Source: Diogma glabrata
Lineage: Eukaryota > Arthropoda > Insecta > Diptera > Cylindrotomidae
Direction of reading: 5' to 3'
Assembly: GCA_963693315.1 (NCBI GenBank)
Contig: OY856186.1
Span: forward strand, 96,452,943 to 96,516,942
DNA length: 64,000 bases
The notes beneath the pieces are model-generated. The model was not told the DNA's origin and made no database searches. It saw only the letters and a list, made by a program, of their open reading frames with translations. A program made the translations under genes and the position numbers. Positions within the stretch are counted from its first letter, which is position 1. Every line of letters begins with the position of its first letter. This document shows, one piece after another, positions 33,122-42,925 of the stretch.

Positions 33122-34879
33122 TTTAACATTTTTTGCGATTCTATATGCAATTTATGTGCGATGTAAGTGTTAAAAAATCTTATAGTAAGTAGGCGACTCA
33201 CTAAATATCAAACGTCAATGCATAAAATTTTCATTGATTGTTTTATTTAATAGAATTATTATAAAAAATCCTTTATTTATTATTTTCAAAATATGTAAAT
33301 TATTTTTTGTGAACAAAATATAATGGTTGAGCGAAATTAATTTTTAATTGGATTAAATAAAAGATTTGTTCAATTAATTCATGCCGTCAGTTATGCAAAG
33401 ACATATTTATGAGAAATGCTGAAATAAACGAGATGTCAAGTATATTGCTATTTTTTGCAGATAAGACTTATTTTGACTCTAGTGGGGTCATAATTAAAGT
33501 TCTAATCTAACAACAGGAATTTGTTCCTCTATTGCTCAAGAAATATAGATTTTGAAAGAATTCTATAATATCTCATTAGAAGTATGTTATATTACCGTTC
33601 TGGATAAAAAGTAATATTTGGTAAATTTTCATCACGACTACGATAGCAGACGTCGATCTTTTTAACAATATTCTGAACACACTTCTGCATAAGTGTTCAG
33701 ATAGAGACCGATGACGTCTTCAATGGTATTGTGCTCTTGCATTATTTGTAATTGCCAGTTTCATTTTCAAAAAACATTAAGTTCAAGAAAACAATACATA
33801 AACCAAACACAAACATGAGCGTTTTGATACATGAAATGTAAATCTAGTTGACTGTATATACGTATATACATAAAGATATATTAATTCCGAACTACGGTCT
33901 AAAACACATAAATACCAATCATTTTGAATAACACAATTTAAACATCAATTTAACTATATTTAAATATTTTCGAAGTTAAATTTGAAAAAAAAATTTTGAT
34001 GTTATTTTGAAATCTTAAATAAACAAATCACATTGGTGTAATTGTGTTTTTTGACATAATGGCGTTAGCAACAAAAGAATTCATTTTATTTTATCACTAA
34101 CCAAAAGTCAGTGTTAACTTTTCAGTTTTAACATTTCACTAATTTAGATTTTCTTACGGTGAAGTGATAAAAAATTTATCACTACACCGCTTCACAGTTA
34201 CAGAATTTGGCTGCTGATGTTCTAAATAATATGATATAAGTTTATCCTTTGAGCTGCTTGTTTTAGGTAGATTTCATATAAAATCTACCTATTGCAATGG
34301 GAATTCTTGGAGTTCCGGATAAAATTTTAACAAAATGAATTTATTAGGCGTCGAGGAGAAACATATTTTTAATGCCGGGTGAAAAACACGTGAAATCAGC
34401 AAGGTCTGGAAATGAGGTTTTAATTTTGTATAATTAGAATTCGTTGACATCAATCAAAAGTTTTCTGCGTTTTTAGTTTTTTTTTTTAACCCTGTCTAAG
34501 ATACAGGGTGTTGAAAAATCAAGAAATTGCTCGACCCTGGTGTATTGAAATGGCTCTACAGTCAAAACTACTGGACTGATTTTAATGTTATATAACTCAA
34601 AATGTATGTATTAAACAGAGCAAAATAATAATTCACATTATATGACCTTGAACACTTTCTTTTAGAAACATAACGGTAAAAAATTCAAATTCGATTTGTT
34701 TTTTTTTTATTAATTTTATTGCAACACGCCTTAAAATGTTTCATCATAAAAAAAGTGGAGTTAAAAATGAACAGTGTTTTTTGGATTTACATATATGTTT
34801 TTATAATAAATTTTTAATTTTAACTCAAAATAAATATTTTACACATTTTTTATCATTTATTTAATTTTACATTACTAAA

Positions 34880-35062
34880 TTCCGTAGAGTTAGAATAACG
34901 TCTAGCTAAGATTGATCCATCATTTGTAGGAATGTATGAGTGATATCCTCGTGTTCCAGGAATTGTTTTTAAATTTTCGTATCTATCAGCTAGTCGATTT
35001 GATTTCGCAAACAAAGGAATCCCTCTGCATTATGTCACTATATGACAGTTGTGAATGAGGGA
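34880..35062 (-). pseudogene. Transposase C-terminal fragment
   Basis: On the minus strand the frame reads GIPLFAKSNRLADRYENLKT, IPGTRGYHSYIP, then SILARRYSNSTEFSNVK and ends LNK-stop. It is the inverted counterpart of 42720-42925. It shares the pattern 'T-I-x-G-T-x-x-x-H-x-F/Y' and 'A-K/R-x-x-S-N-S' with the end of the transposase-like gene at 1458-2229, so it is probably the tail of a relative. Confidence 0.55.
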
Positions 35063-35089
35063 TCTCAACAGTTTGACTGTTTGCAGGCA

Positions 35090-35768
35090 TTTTTTTTTTT
35101 TTTATTTTTTTTTTTTTTTTTTTTTTATTTTTTTTTTTTTTATTTTTGATCTACGGGTGTGACAACCCCGCGTACTCCAGTCCCTGCTATTGGCATATGA
35201 GTTAACGTGAGATATCACATACCACTGGCAATAGCAGTGAGATATCACTAGCCAAGGTGACATCTTAGGGGTGGTGGCGGATGAACTGTATTTAGTCAAC
35301 GGTAGCACTCTCAATCTTAGCTGTGAAATAATCCTTGATGATGAGACGCTATTGCTTCCTTGAGGAAACGAGCCTTCATATAACTATGTGTGGACTTTTC
35401 AAGAAAGACGGTGCGTCACGGATCAAGGAATATGCAACAGCTGGATTATTGGCAACTACATTTTTGTTTTGTTTCGTCAAATTTTTATAAAAATTTGCTA
35501 TTTACTTTTTAATTTACTTTTATTTTCTCTATTCTATCATAAAATATTGGCCTATGTCATATTTTTTCAGTGATAGGATTTTTGTTTAGTTATTCATTCT
35601 TTAACAAAAAATATAAAAACAACAAAAAAAGAAAGATTTACGTCCATCAACACCTTTGAACGTATGTTGTTGTGGGACCTTGGTCTTAAAAGGTATTTAT
35701 GTGTTATTGTGACACATCTTGTAATTCTACTACACAACACATTTTATTAAAAAAAAAAAAAAAAAATA
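35090..35768. mobile_element. Arm-specific insertion bounded by poly-T and poly-A
   Basis: The right arm reads straight through this point (GCAGGCATAATG inverted), while the left arm has 0.68 kb between a ~60-bp T-rich tract (35090-35150) and an 18- or 19-base A tract near 35750-35766. The left tract read on the minus strand, after GGGTTGTCACACCCGTAGAT, looks like a poly-A-tailed 3' end. So does the right tract on the plus strand. Two oppositely oriented retroposon tails, or a single rearranged retrocopy, would explain this. The stretch 35335-35460 is related to the unidentified frames at 19885-20216 and 60653-60961. Confidence 0.55.
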
Positions 35769-36190
35769 CTGATTTGATTTCATCCGAACTCTACTGATGA
35801 AGATATTTATAAAAAACAACGAGATCAGACCAATCAGTTCATAACCAAACTTCTCTTCTATCCATCTGTAATGGAAGACGATAAAAATGATCAATAATTT
35901 ATTATCTATATTAATCTATATCTCTATATTATGTTTTTATTATAAAATATATTATGAACGTATTATATTATATTATATTATTTAATATAATCAAGCAACC
36001 ATTGACTTCGGATGCAAAACATTTTTGATAAAAATAATATTTTCATAAAATTGTTATTTTAAATTTAAATAATGTTGTAAGGATAGACTGCCTAAAAGGT
36101 ACACAATCAAAAATAGTCATAATCATATCGGAAGCCAAACTATCATTTATTTGATCTCGTGGCTATTACAGAGGGAAAAACAAGTTTGAA

Positions 36191-37092
36191 ATGATACACA
36201 AAAATCAAAATCAAATTTCAAACCAAAATACAAGAAAAATCGGACCGATAACAAGAATCTATCAATTGAATATTGAAGGATCTAGCAAATCGAAATGCGA
36301 ACATTTATCGAATCAACTAAAGATACAAAATAGATATTGCAGTCATTCAAGAACACACATTGCATCAGACGAAATTTTAGTTACCAGAGGTGAAATTCCT
36401 GGATATGAAATTATCGGAGCAACATTTCATAAATCGTATGGAACTGTAACGTATGTAAAATGTGGTCTGAAAATGTGAAACTAGTGGAAACCTCTTCAAC
36501 AGACGATGTTTCTATGATAACAATTGAGGTTGGCGGAACAATTATTATGAATATATACATATACCAACACAGCCTGGCCGACTAATGTTCTCCCTTCATA
36601 TGATAAACCGAGCATCTATATTGGTGACTTTAACAGCCATCACACGCTATGGAAATATCAGAATGATGACATCAACGGTATAACACTTGTAAATTGGTCT
36701 GAACAGCAAAACTTGCATCTCATATTCGACGCGAAAGACCTTGGTATTTTTCAATCCGACCGATGGCGCCGAGATTACAACCAGACCTATGTTTCGTTTC
36801 ATCTAATTCTAAAGATCAACCAATACATGCTTTAAGACAAGTATTATTGGGTTTCCCACATTCTCAGCATCGACCAGTACTAGTAGAGGCTGGAATACAA
36901 ATCCCGATGATACATTCAATACCGAAACCTAGATGGAATTTTTTAAAGGCTTCATGGCATTTTTCAAAAGATGCTTCTGTACGATTTATTCCCCAAGTTG
37001 CAAAGAACTACGAACGTTTCCTTGGCGCTACTCTAACAGCTGAAAAAAAATTCATACCGCGAGGCTATCGTATGGAATATATTCCAAGATGA
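36191..37092 (+). pseudogene. Frameshifted LINE endonuclease and linker remnant, left arm
   Basis: The frame begins at ATG 36191 with RKIGPITRIYQLNIEGSS, then degrades. Relative to the right-arm copy, the segment after NQLK is missing bases, which destroys the catalytic QETH motif. After a stop at 36476 the domain continues in other frames, with YIGDFNSHHTLW (GDFN catalytic motif at 36622-36642) and DPDLCFVSSN-like sequence. A last open part (36763-37092) reads LLGFPHSQHRPVLVEAGI and PKPRWNFLKASW, the end of the endonuclease and the linker of jockey-like LINEs. The reverse transcriptase is absent, since the arm ends here. Confidence 0.7.
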
Positions 37093-37140
37093 TTCCAAGA
37101 TGAATATATTCCAAGATGATGAACAATTAGAATTTTAATC

Positions 37141-37560
37141 GGACTAAAACTTTTTAAAATTAAATATCTGAAGAATACGAATTAACGCCTCTTTGTAAAT
37201 TTGATATATTTTAAAGGAAGGCTAGAACTATATTTAAAAAATAAAAAAAGTTAAAATTTAATTGATTTTAAAATTTTTTGTTAATGGAAGTTGTTTAAAA
37301 AAATGAAGAAAAATTCGAATTTCAGCCGTCCTAAAAATCTTTAAAATTAAATATCTCAAGAACAAAAATTTCAGCCTCTTTGTAAATTTGATATATTTTA
37401 GAATAAGGATAGAACTATTTTCAGAAAAAAAATTAATTAAATTCCAATTGTTCTTTGACCCTAGCGCCATCTTTAAAAAAGTTTTTTTAATATTTTTATT
37501 TAAAAATTAATTATAAAAACAATAAATTAATTTTTGTTTCTTGTCTTTAATTTGGCCTCA
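37141..37560 (+). repeat. Two ~190-bp diverged direct repeats
   Basis: TTTAAAATTAAATATCT occurs at about 37154 and 37340, each followed by GAA-rich sequence, then GCCTCTTTGTAAATTTGATA and TATTTTA. It lies between the left-arm end and the 3' end of the minus-strand LINE, so it may be LINE 3' flanking sequence. Confidence 0.45.
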
Positions 37561-37564
37561 AGCT

Positions 37565-38922
37565 TCAAGCAATTTTATTTGTGTGTAAGTGATCTGTCCA
37601 ATGTGTGACCCAAATATTTCGGATTATAGTTATGTGTAACTTGTGTTCCGTTAAAATTGACCCCACTCTTGGTTGAGTTGTTGGTAAATCGATCACGTAA
37701 ATGTTGAAAAATAATGGAGCCAATACTGATCCTTGTGGGAGACCATTACTCAATTTCCTGAAAGAACTCTTCTCATTATTTCGATAGACTTGGAAAAGGC
37801 GATTTGTGAGCATATTGTTGATTACTTGAGCAATTTTAAGGCATGGAATAATGTTGAGCAGCTTATATATTAAGTCTTTTCGCCAAACGGTGTCATAAGC
37901 CGCTGTTAGGTCTATGAAAACAACAGACTTTTTTATTTTTTTTTGGAACCCAAGTTCGATATAGTTGGTTAGTGGCAATACTTGATCTGTGCAATTGCGT
38001 CTACGTTTGGTAATATTGCAGTTTCCATTATGTAAAAGCGAGCAAGCCATTTTCTGGTATTTTCTCCGCAATTTTTAAGGAATTCTGGATAGACATTATC
38101 GAAGCCAGCTGCTTTGCCCGATTTCATGTCTGATTATGAAGCTGCAATCTCTTTGATGGTGAAAGGGCGACAATATTCGGAAAATCTTGGTGTGTTTCGT
38201 TTCAAGTTTTTAAGATTTAAGAGAACGGTTTTTGAAAGTTCTTTATGTGGTTCAACTCTTGACATGTTTACTATCCTATTCGCTATTAAAATTTTATTTA
38301 TGTTTGTTTTATCAGCAAATTTGTTTTTCTCAGCACCCAATTTTCGTATTTGACTCCATGCTTTTCTACTAGAATGTGTAAAATCCATATTTTCCATAGC
38401 AGACTTTCTTGTCGATTAGCATCTAAGGATCTTAATAGATCATCAGCTATTTCTGGGTCTCCACTTTCTTCGAATTTATTGAAAAGTCTTTCACTTTCCT
38501 CTTTCTATCTTGGAATATATTCCATACGATAGCCTCGCGGTATGAATTTTTTTGCAGCTGTTAGAGTAGCGCCAAGGAAACGTTCGTAGTTCTTTGCAAC
38601 TTGTGGAATAAATCGTACAGAAGCATCTAAGTCTTTTGAAAAATGCCATGAAGCCTTTAAAAAATTCCATCTAGGTTTCGGTATTGAATGTATCATCGGG
38701 ATTTGTATTCCAGCCTCTACTAGTACTGGTCGATGCTGAGAATGTGGGAAACCCAATAATATTTGTCTTAAAGCATGTATTGGTTGACCTTTAGAATTAG
38801 ATGAAACAAAGCATAGATCTGGGTTGTAATCTCGGCGCCATCGGCCGGATTGAAAAATACCAAGGTCTTTCGCGTCGAATATGAGATGCAAGTTTTGCTG
38901 TTCAGACCAATTTACAAGTGTT
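37565..38922 (-). pseudogene. Jockey-like LINE: linker and reverse transcriptase part, right arm
   Basis: Read on the minus strand from 38922, it opens with the post-endonuclease region (WSEQQNLHLIFDAKDLG, SGRWRRDYNPDLCFVSSN), then the same linker as 36763-37092. A second frame follows (38397-38134, with SSRKAWSQIRKLG and CRPFTIKEIA). A third (38071-37565) holds reverse-transcriptase motifs: KKSVVFIDLTAAYDTVWR (motif A, Asp present), LSNGLPQGSVLAPLFFNIYV (motif B). The catalytic YADD box that should follow is not seen; the frame instead degenerates. Stops or frameshifts separate the pieces, so it is inactive. Its 5' endonuclease lies at 41391-41876, displaced by the gypsy-type insertion. Confidence 0.75.
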
Positions 38923-39093
38923 TGATATATATGAAACACCCTATACAGTAATAGCTAAATTGCTTAATATAAATATTAACTAATTATAATTATAAACAAG
39001 TTGAATATCATTAATCAGTCTGATGTAATCTATTGTAAATAAAAGTCATAGTCATAAAAGAAATAAATATTTATATTTAATTAAAATATATTA
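38923..39093 (+). repeat. Probable 5' LTR of the gypsy-type element
   Basis: It begins TG at the insertion edge. The AT-rich ~170 bp includes TCAGTCTGATGTAATCTATT and AATAAAAGTCATAGTCATAA, the latter with an AATAAA signal. It is followed by ATGGCGACGAGTAAATTGTG, where a tRNA primer-binding site would lie (many gypsy elements have TGGCGAC here). Without a 3' LTR the boundaries are inferred. Confidence 0.5.
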
Positions 39094-39224
39094 ATGGCGA
39101 CGAGTAAATTGTGAATTCAAAAAAAAAATTGGTTTAGTGATTACATAATTAAATTTACAAAAAAATCATTTTAAAGTGCTGCAAAGGTTTTATTACTACA
39201 ATAAAAAAAAAAAAACAAAAACAA

Positions 39225-39755
39225 TAGTATATTATTGAGTTAGGAGCTAAAGTCGTACTTTTTGTGTTGAGTCTATAGTTTGGCGGCCGACCGTAGGGAG
39301 GCCGACAATTATAGACGAAACACAAAAAGTCACTTTAGCTCCGAATTCAATACACTATTTTTTCGGCAAACGTTTAAATTTGTTTAAAAATATGAAATTA
39401 ATGCATCAAATTTTTTAAAAATATGTTTTAGGTAATAAATTCTCTGAAATTAATTTTTTTTTATTTTTATTCATTAAAATGAACTGAAATGCATTCTGTT
39501 TTGAACAAATTAATAATATCATTTTATTTTACTTTACTGCCGCCGTAAAAATATGAAAATTACTTTACAGCCGCCGTAAAAATATGAAAATTACTTTACA
39601 GCCGCCGTAAAAATATGGAAGTTACTTTACAGTCGCCGGCAGAAAAAGTAAAAATGACGTCACTTTTGCAGCCGCCGGCTAAAAAGTAAGACTTTAGCTA
39701 CTTCCCAGCGGCAGTAAAGTTAAACTTTACAGCCGTTAGCCGAAAAAATAATTTA
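39225..39755. mobile_element. Compact foldback element of the TTTTTCGGCAAACGG family
   Basis: The left ~140 bp form a palindrome: TTAGGAGCTAAAGTCGTACT with TTTTGTGTTGAGTCTATAGT against ATTATAGACGAAACACAAAA and AGTCACTTTAGCTCCGAATT, around GGCGGCCGACCGTAGGGAGG. Next come AAAATAGTG-type ends and TTTTTTCGGCAAACG. Near 39540-39630 a 31-bp unit (CAGCCGCCGTAAAAATATGA) is repeated three times. The right end reads GTTAAACTTTACAGCCGTTA and GCCGAAAAAAT. Relatives lie at 15149-17335 and 57540-59340. It sits in the gypsy leader, upstream of gag. Confidence 0.6.
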
Positions 39756-39823
39756 TATTACATTAGAAAAATCTGTGAGTGTAAAAAGTTATTGTTAATC
39801 CGTTACACGTAGTTATTGAAATA

Positions 39824-40649
39824 ATGCTTGGAAACGTAGAACCGTATATGATTGGAGAAAACTTTACTGAATATACAGAACGGTTAGAACAGTTTTTTAT
39901 ATTAAATGATATCGAGGTTAAAAAAAAAAGTACCGTTTCTTTTAACATTTATTGGATGCGAAACTTATTCAATCTTAAAGAAACTTCTGGTACCGGTGGA
40001 ACCACAGAAAAAAAGCTATGATGAATTAGTAGACATTCTTAAAAAACATTTCACACCAGAATTAAATGAAATACCAGAACGCTACCGTTTCCATAAAGAA
40101 GACCAAAAATCTAGACAATCTATAGCCGAATACGTCGTTCAATTAAAATCATTGGCACAAAGTTGTAAGTTTGGAGAATTTTTATCACAAGCATTGCGCG
40201 ATCGTTTTGTGTTTGGTTTAAAAGAAACGCAATTACGATCGCATTTATTAAAAGAAAACGGTTTAACATTTGAAAAAGCATTTGAAATTGCACAAAATTG
40301 GGAAATGGCGGAAAATGATAAAAGTTTAAATGTAGCAGCATTTTATGACAGAAATAACAGTAGTTCTTCAAAAATTCAATACAACCAACGTCGAAGTAGA
40401 TCACGAAGTAGAAGATTTTCGTTTAATAATCATAACAGGAATAGCAGCAAAAGGTCGATATCAAGAGGAAAATGTCATCATTGTGGAAGGTTTCATAATC
40501 CGCAAATGTGTCCAGCGCAGAAATGGAGTTGTTTCATATGTGGTGTCCAAGGTCATACATCACGTGTATGTTTTAAAAAAGGTGAAACAGGTTATCAGAA
40601 AAACGGAGTTCATCAAATTCATCAAATTTTCGAGAAGGTCGTCGTTTAG
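39824..40649 (+). pseudogene. Gypsy-type gag, one frameshift
   Basis: ATG at 39824 opens MLGNVEPYMIGENFTEYTER. A single-base length change in the A-run at about 39918-39928 shifts the frame, after which it continues to TAG 40649. The body carries capsid-like sequence (YDELVDILKKHF, RYRFHKEDQKSRQSIAEYVV, LRDRFVFGL). After an RS-rich stretch (SRSRSRRFSF) come two CCHC-type zinc knuckles: CHHCGRFHNPQMC, imperfect in spacing, and CFICGVQGHTSRVC, canonical C-x2-C-x4-H-x4-C. In the family Gag packages the RNA. The next gene begins in the -1 frame before this stop, as in frameshifting gypsy elements. Confidence 0.75.
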
Positions 40650-41390
40650 CTGATGGTCATTATTCAGTTAAAGAATTTTCGGAAGATATAAATTCATTAA
40701 AATTAAGTAAATTTGATGAAGAAGACTATACCTTTAATTCAATCAGCTATGTAGAACCACTATTAGTGAATATGATCATTGAAGGTCAACCAGTTGAAAT
40801 GGAGGTAGATTCCGACGCGTGTGCTTCAGTCATATCGTTAGTTAAGTACCATAGTTGTTATAATTTTTTACCAATTAATTCAATTAAAAAAAAAATTTAC
40901 TTCAGTTACAGGTGATATTATTCAGCATAGTGGGATAATAGAGGTTAATGCACAGGAATATGGAGATGATGCAGTACGGAAAATGGAAATTATTGTTATT
41001 GAAAGCAAAAAAGATTTTAAGCCATTAATGGGAAGCAACTGGCTTAACTTATTTTTTCCTGAATGGAAAAACAATTTTAATATAAATCAAGTAAGTGAAA
41101 GTATTGATACCGTAAATATGATAAGAACGAAATTTCCAAATTTGCTGCCTGATTCGGCGGGCTACATAAAGGAGTTTGAGGCTGAGATAATTGTGAAACC
41201 GGATGCTCATCCAATATTTCACAAAGCTTATGCGGTACCGTATCATATAAAAGAAGCTGTTAGTCAGGAATTAGAGCGTCTTTGCGCAGAAGGTATTTTA
41301 TGTCCTGTCCGATGTAGTGATTGGGCAAGTCCAGTTGTTGTGGTGCCGAAGTCTAATGGCAAAATAAGATTGTGTGTTGACTGTAAAGTA
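40625..41390 (+). pseudogene. Gypsy-type pol fragment: protease and start of reverse transcriptase
   Basis: In the -1 frame relative to gag, the protease region reads LLVNMIIEGQPVEMEVDSDA. The usual active-site triad D-S/T-G-A appears as D-S-D-A, so the conserved glycine is lost. A second length change in an A-run near 40888-40897 shifts the frame. The next part (to 41390) reads FKPLMGSNWLNLFFPEWK, then HPIFHKAYAVPYHIKEAV, GILCPVRCSDWASPVVVVPK and KIRLCVDCK, which are reverse-transcriptase motifs 1 and 2 of gypsy elements. It then ends at the junction with LINE DNA. The catalytic aspartates, RNase H and integrase are missing. Confidence 0.75.
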
Positions 41391-41876
41391 ATGTCATTAT
41401 TCTGATATCTCCATAGTGTGTGATGGCTGTTAAAGTCACCAATATAGATGCTCGGTTTATCATATGAAGGGAGAACATTAGTCGGCCAGGCTGTGTTTGG
41501 TATATGTATATATTCATAATAATTGTTCCGCCAACCTCAATTGTTATCATAGAAACATCGTCTGTTGAAGAGGTTTCCACTAGTTTCACATTTTCAGACC
41601 ACATTTTACATACGTTACAGTTCCATACGATTTATGAAATGTTGCTCCGATAATTTCATATCCAGGAATTTCACCTCTGGTAACTAAAATTTCGTCTGGT
41701 GCAATGTGTGTTTCTTGAATGACTGCAATATCTATTTTGTAATCTTTTAGTTGATTCGATAAATGTTCGCATTTCGATTTGCTAGATCCTTCAATATTCA
41801 ATTGATAGATTCTTGTTATCGATCCGATTTTTCTTGTATTTTGGTTTGAAATTTGATTTTGATTTTTGTGTATCAT
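41391..41876 (-). pseudogene. Jockey-like LINE endonuclease, right arm
   Basis: The minus-strand ATG is at 41876. The frame reads RIYQLNIEGSSKSKCEHLSN, then DYKIDIAVIQETHIA (catalytic Glu of QETH) and GYEIIGATFHKSYGTVTYVK, reaching a stop at 41586. The domain continues in other frames (VETSSTDDVSMITIEVGGTI, then IGDFNSHH-like sequence near 41440) until 41391, where the gypsy-type element begins. It is better preserved than the left-arm copy but still broken by frameshifts. With 38922-37565 it is one LINE split in two. Confidence 0.75.
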
Positions 41877-42151
41877 TTCAAACTTGTTTTTCCCTCTGTA
41901 GTGATAGTTTGGCTTCCGATATGATTATGACTATTTTTGATTGTGTACTTTTTAGGCAGTCTATCCTTACAACATTATTTAAATTTAAAATAACAATTTT
42001 ATGAAAATATTATTTTTATCAAAAATGTTTTGCATCCGAAGTCAATGGTTGCTTGATTATATTAAATAATATAATATAATATAATACGTTCATAATATAT
42101 TTTATAATAAAAACATAATATAGAGATATAGATAATATAGATAATAAATTA

Positions 42152-42925
42152 TTGATCATTTTTATCGTCTTCCATTACAGACGGATAGAAGAGAAGTTTG
42201 GTTATGAACTGATTGGTCTGATTTCGTTGTTTTTTATAAATATCTTCATCAGTAGAGTTCGGATGAATTCAAATCCATTATGCCTGCAAACAGTCAAACT
42301 GTTGAGATCCCTCATTCACAACTGTCATATAGTGACAGAATGCAGAGGGATTCCTTTGTTTGCGAAATCAAATCGACTAGCTGATAGATACGAAAATTTA
42401 AAAACAATTCCTGGAACACGAGGATATCACTCATACATTCCTAAAAATGATGGATCAATCTTAGCTAGACGTTATTCTTAGCTAGACGTTATTCTAACTC
42501 TAAAATTCTAACTATAAAAACATAATATAGAGATATAGATAATATAGATAATAAATTATTGATCATTTTAATCGTCTTCCATTACAGACGGATAGAAGAG
42601 AAGTTTGGTTATGAACTGATTGGTCTGATCTCGTTGTTTTTTATAAATATCTTCATCAGTAGAGTTCGGATGAAATCAAATTCATTATGCCTGCAAACAC
42701 TCAAACTGTTGAGATCCCTCATTCACAACTGTCATATAGTGACATAATGCAGAGGGATTCCTTTGTTTGCGAAATCAAATCGACTAGCTGATAGATACGA
42801 AAATTTAAAAACAATTCCTGGAACACGAGGATATCACTCATACATTCCTACAAATGATGGATCAATCTTAGCTAGACGTTATTCTAACTCTACGGAATTT
42901 AGTAATGTAAAATTAAATAAATGAT
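42152..42925 (+). repeat. ~407-bp tandem duplication carrying transposase C-terminal fragments
   Basis: Two units start at about 42152 and 42559, sharing ATTACAGACGGATAGAAGAG and everything up to the GCTAGACGTTATTCTAACTC block. Each encodes CRGIPLFAKSNRLADRYENL, KTIPGTRGYHSYIP and SILARRYS. The first ends early through a small TTAGCTAGACGTTATTC repeat (42468-42490). The second runs on to a TGA near 42921. The left arm has a single unit, so this duplication came after the arms formed or was lost there. Confidence 0.75.

Larger units (their letters stand above)
33122..37100 (+). repeat. Left arm of a large inverted duplication
   Basis: The sequence from TTTAACATTTTTTGCGATTC onward is found inverted from 44655 down to 41391 and then, after the gypsy-type insertion, from 38922 to about 38510. 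Stretches compared by eye differ at roughly one base per hundred. The arm includes a transposase C-terminal fragment (minus strand, about 34880-35062), a 0.68-kb insertion unique to this arm (35090-35768) and a LINE endonuclease remnant (36191-37092). Confidence 0.9.
38923..41390 (+). mobile_element. Truncated gypsy-type LTR retrotransposon
   Basis: The insertion begins TGATATATATGAAACACC after the LINE sequence CAAGTGTT and stops at 41390 in the reverse-transcriptase coding region, where LINE sequence resumes. It contains a probable 5' LTR, a leader with a foldback insertion, gag, protease and the start of reverse transcriptase. There is no second LTR, so this is a partial copy that probably arrived by, or was trimmed by, a rearrangement rather than by normal integration. 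Confidence 0.75.

Noticed and set aside
32922..33201. Open frames running through the N gap
   Set aside because: They are created by unknown bases; the readable part after the gap does not resemble LINE reverse transcriptase.
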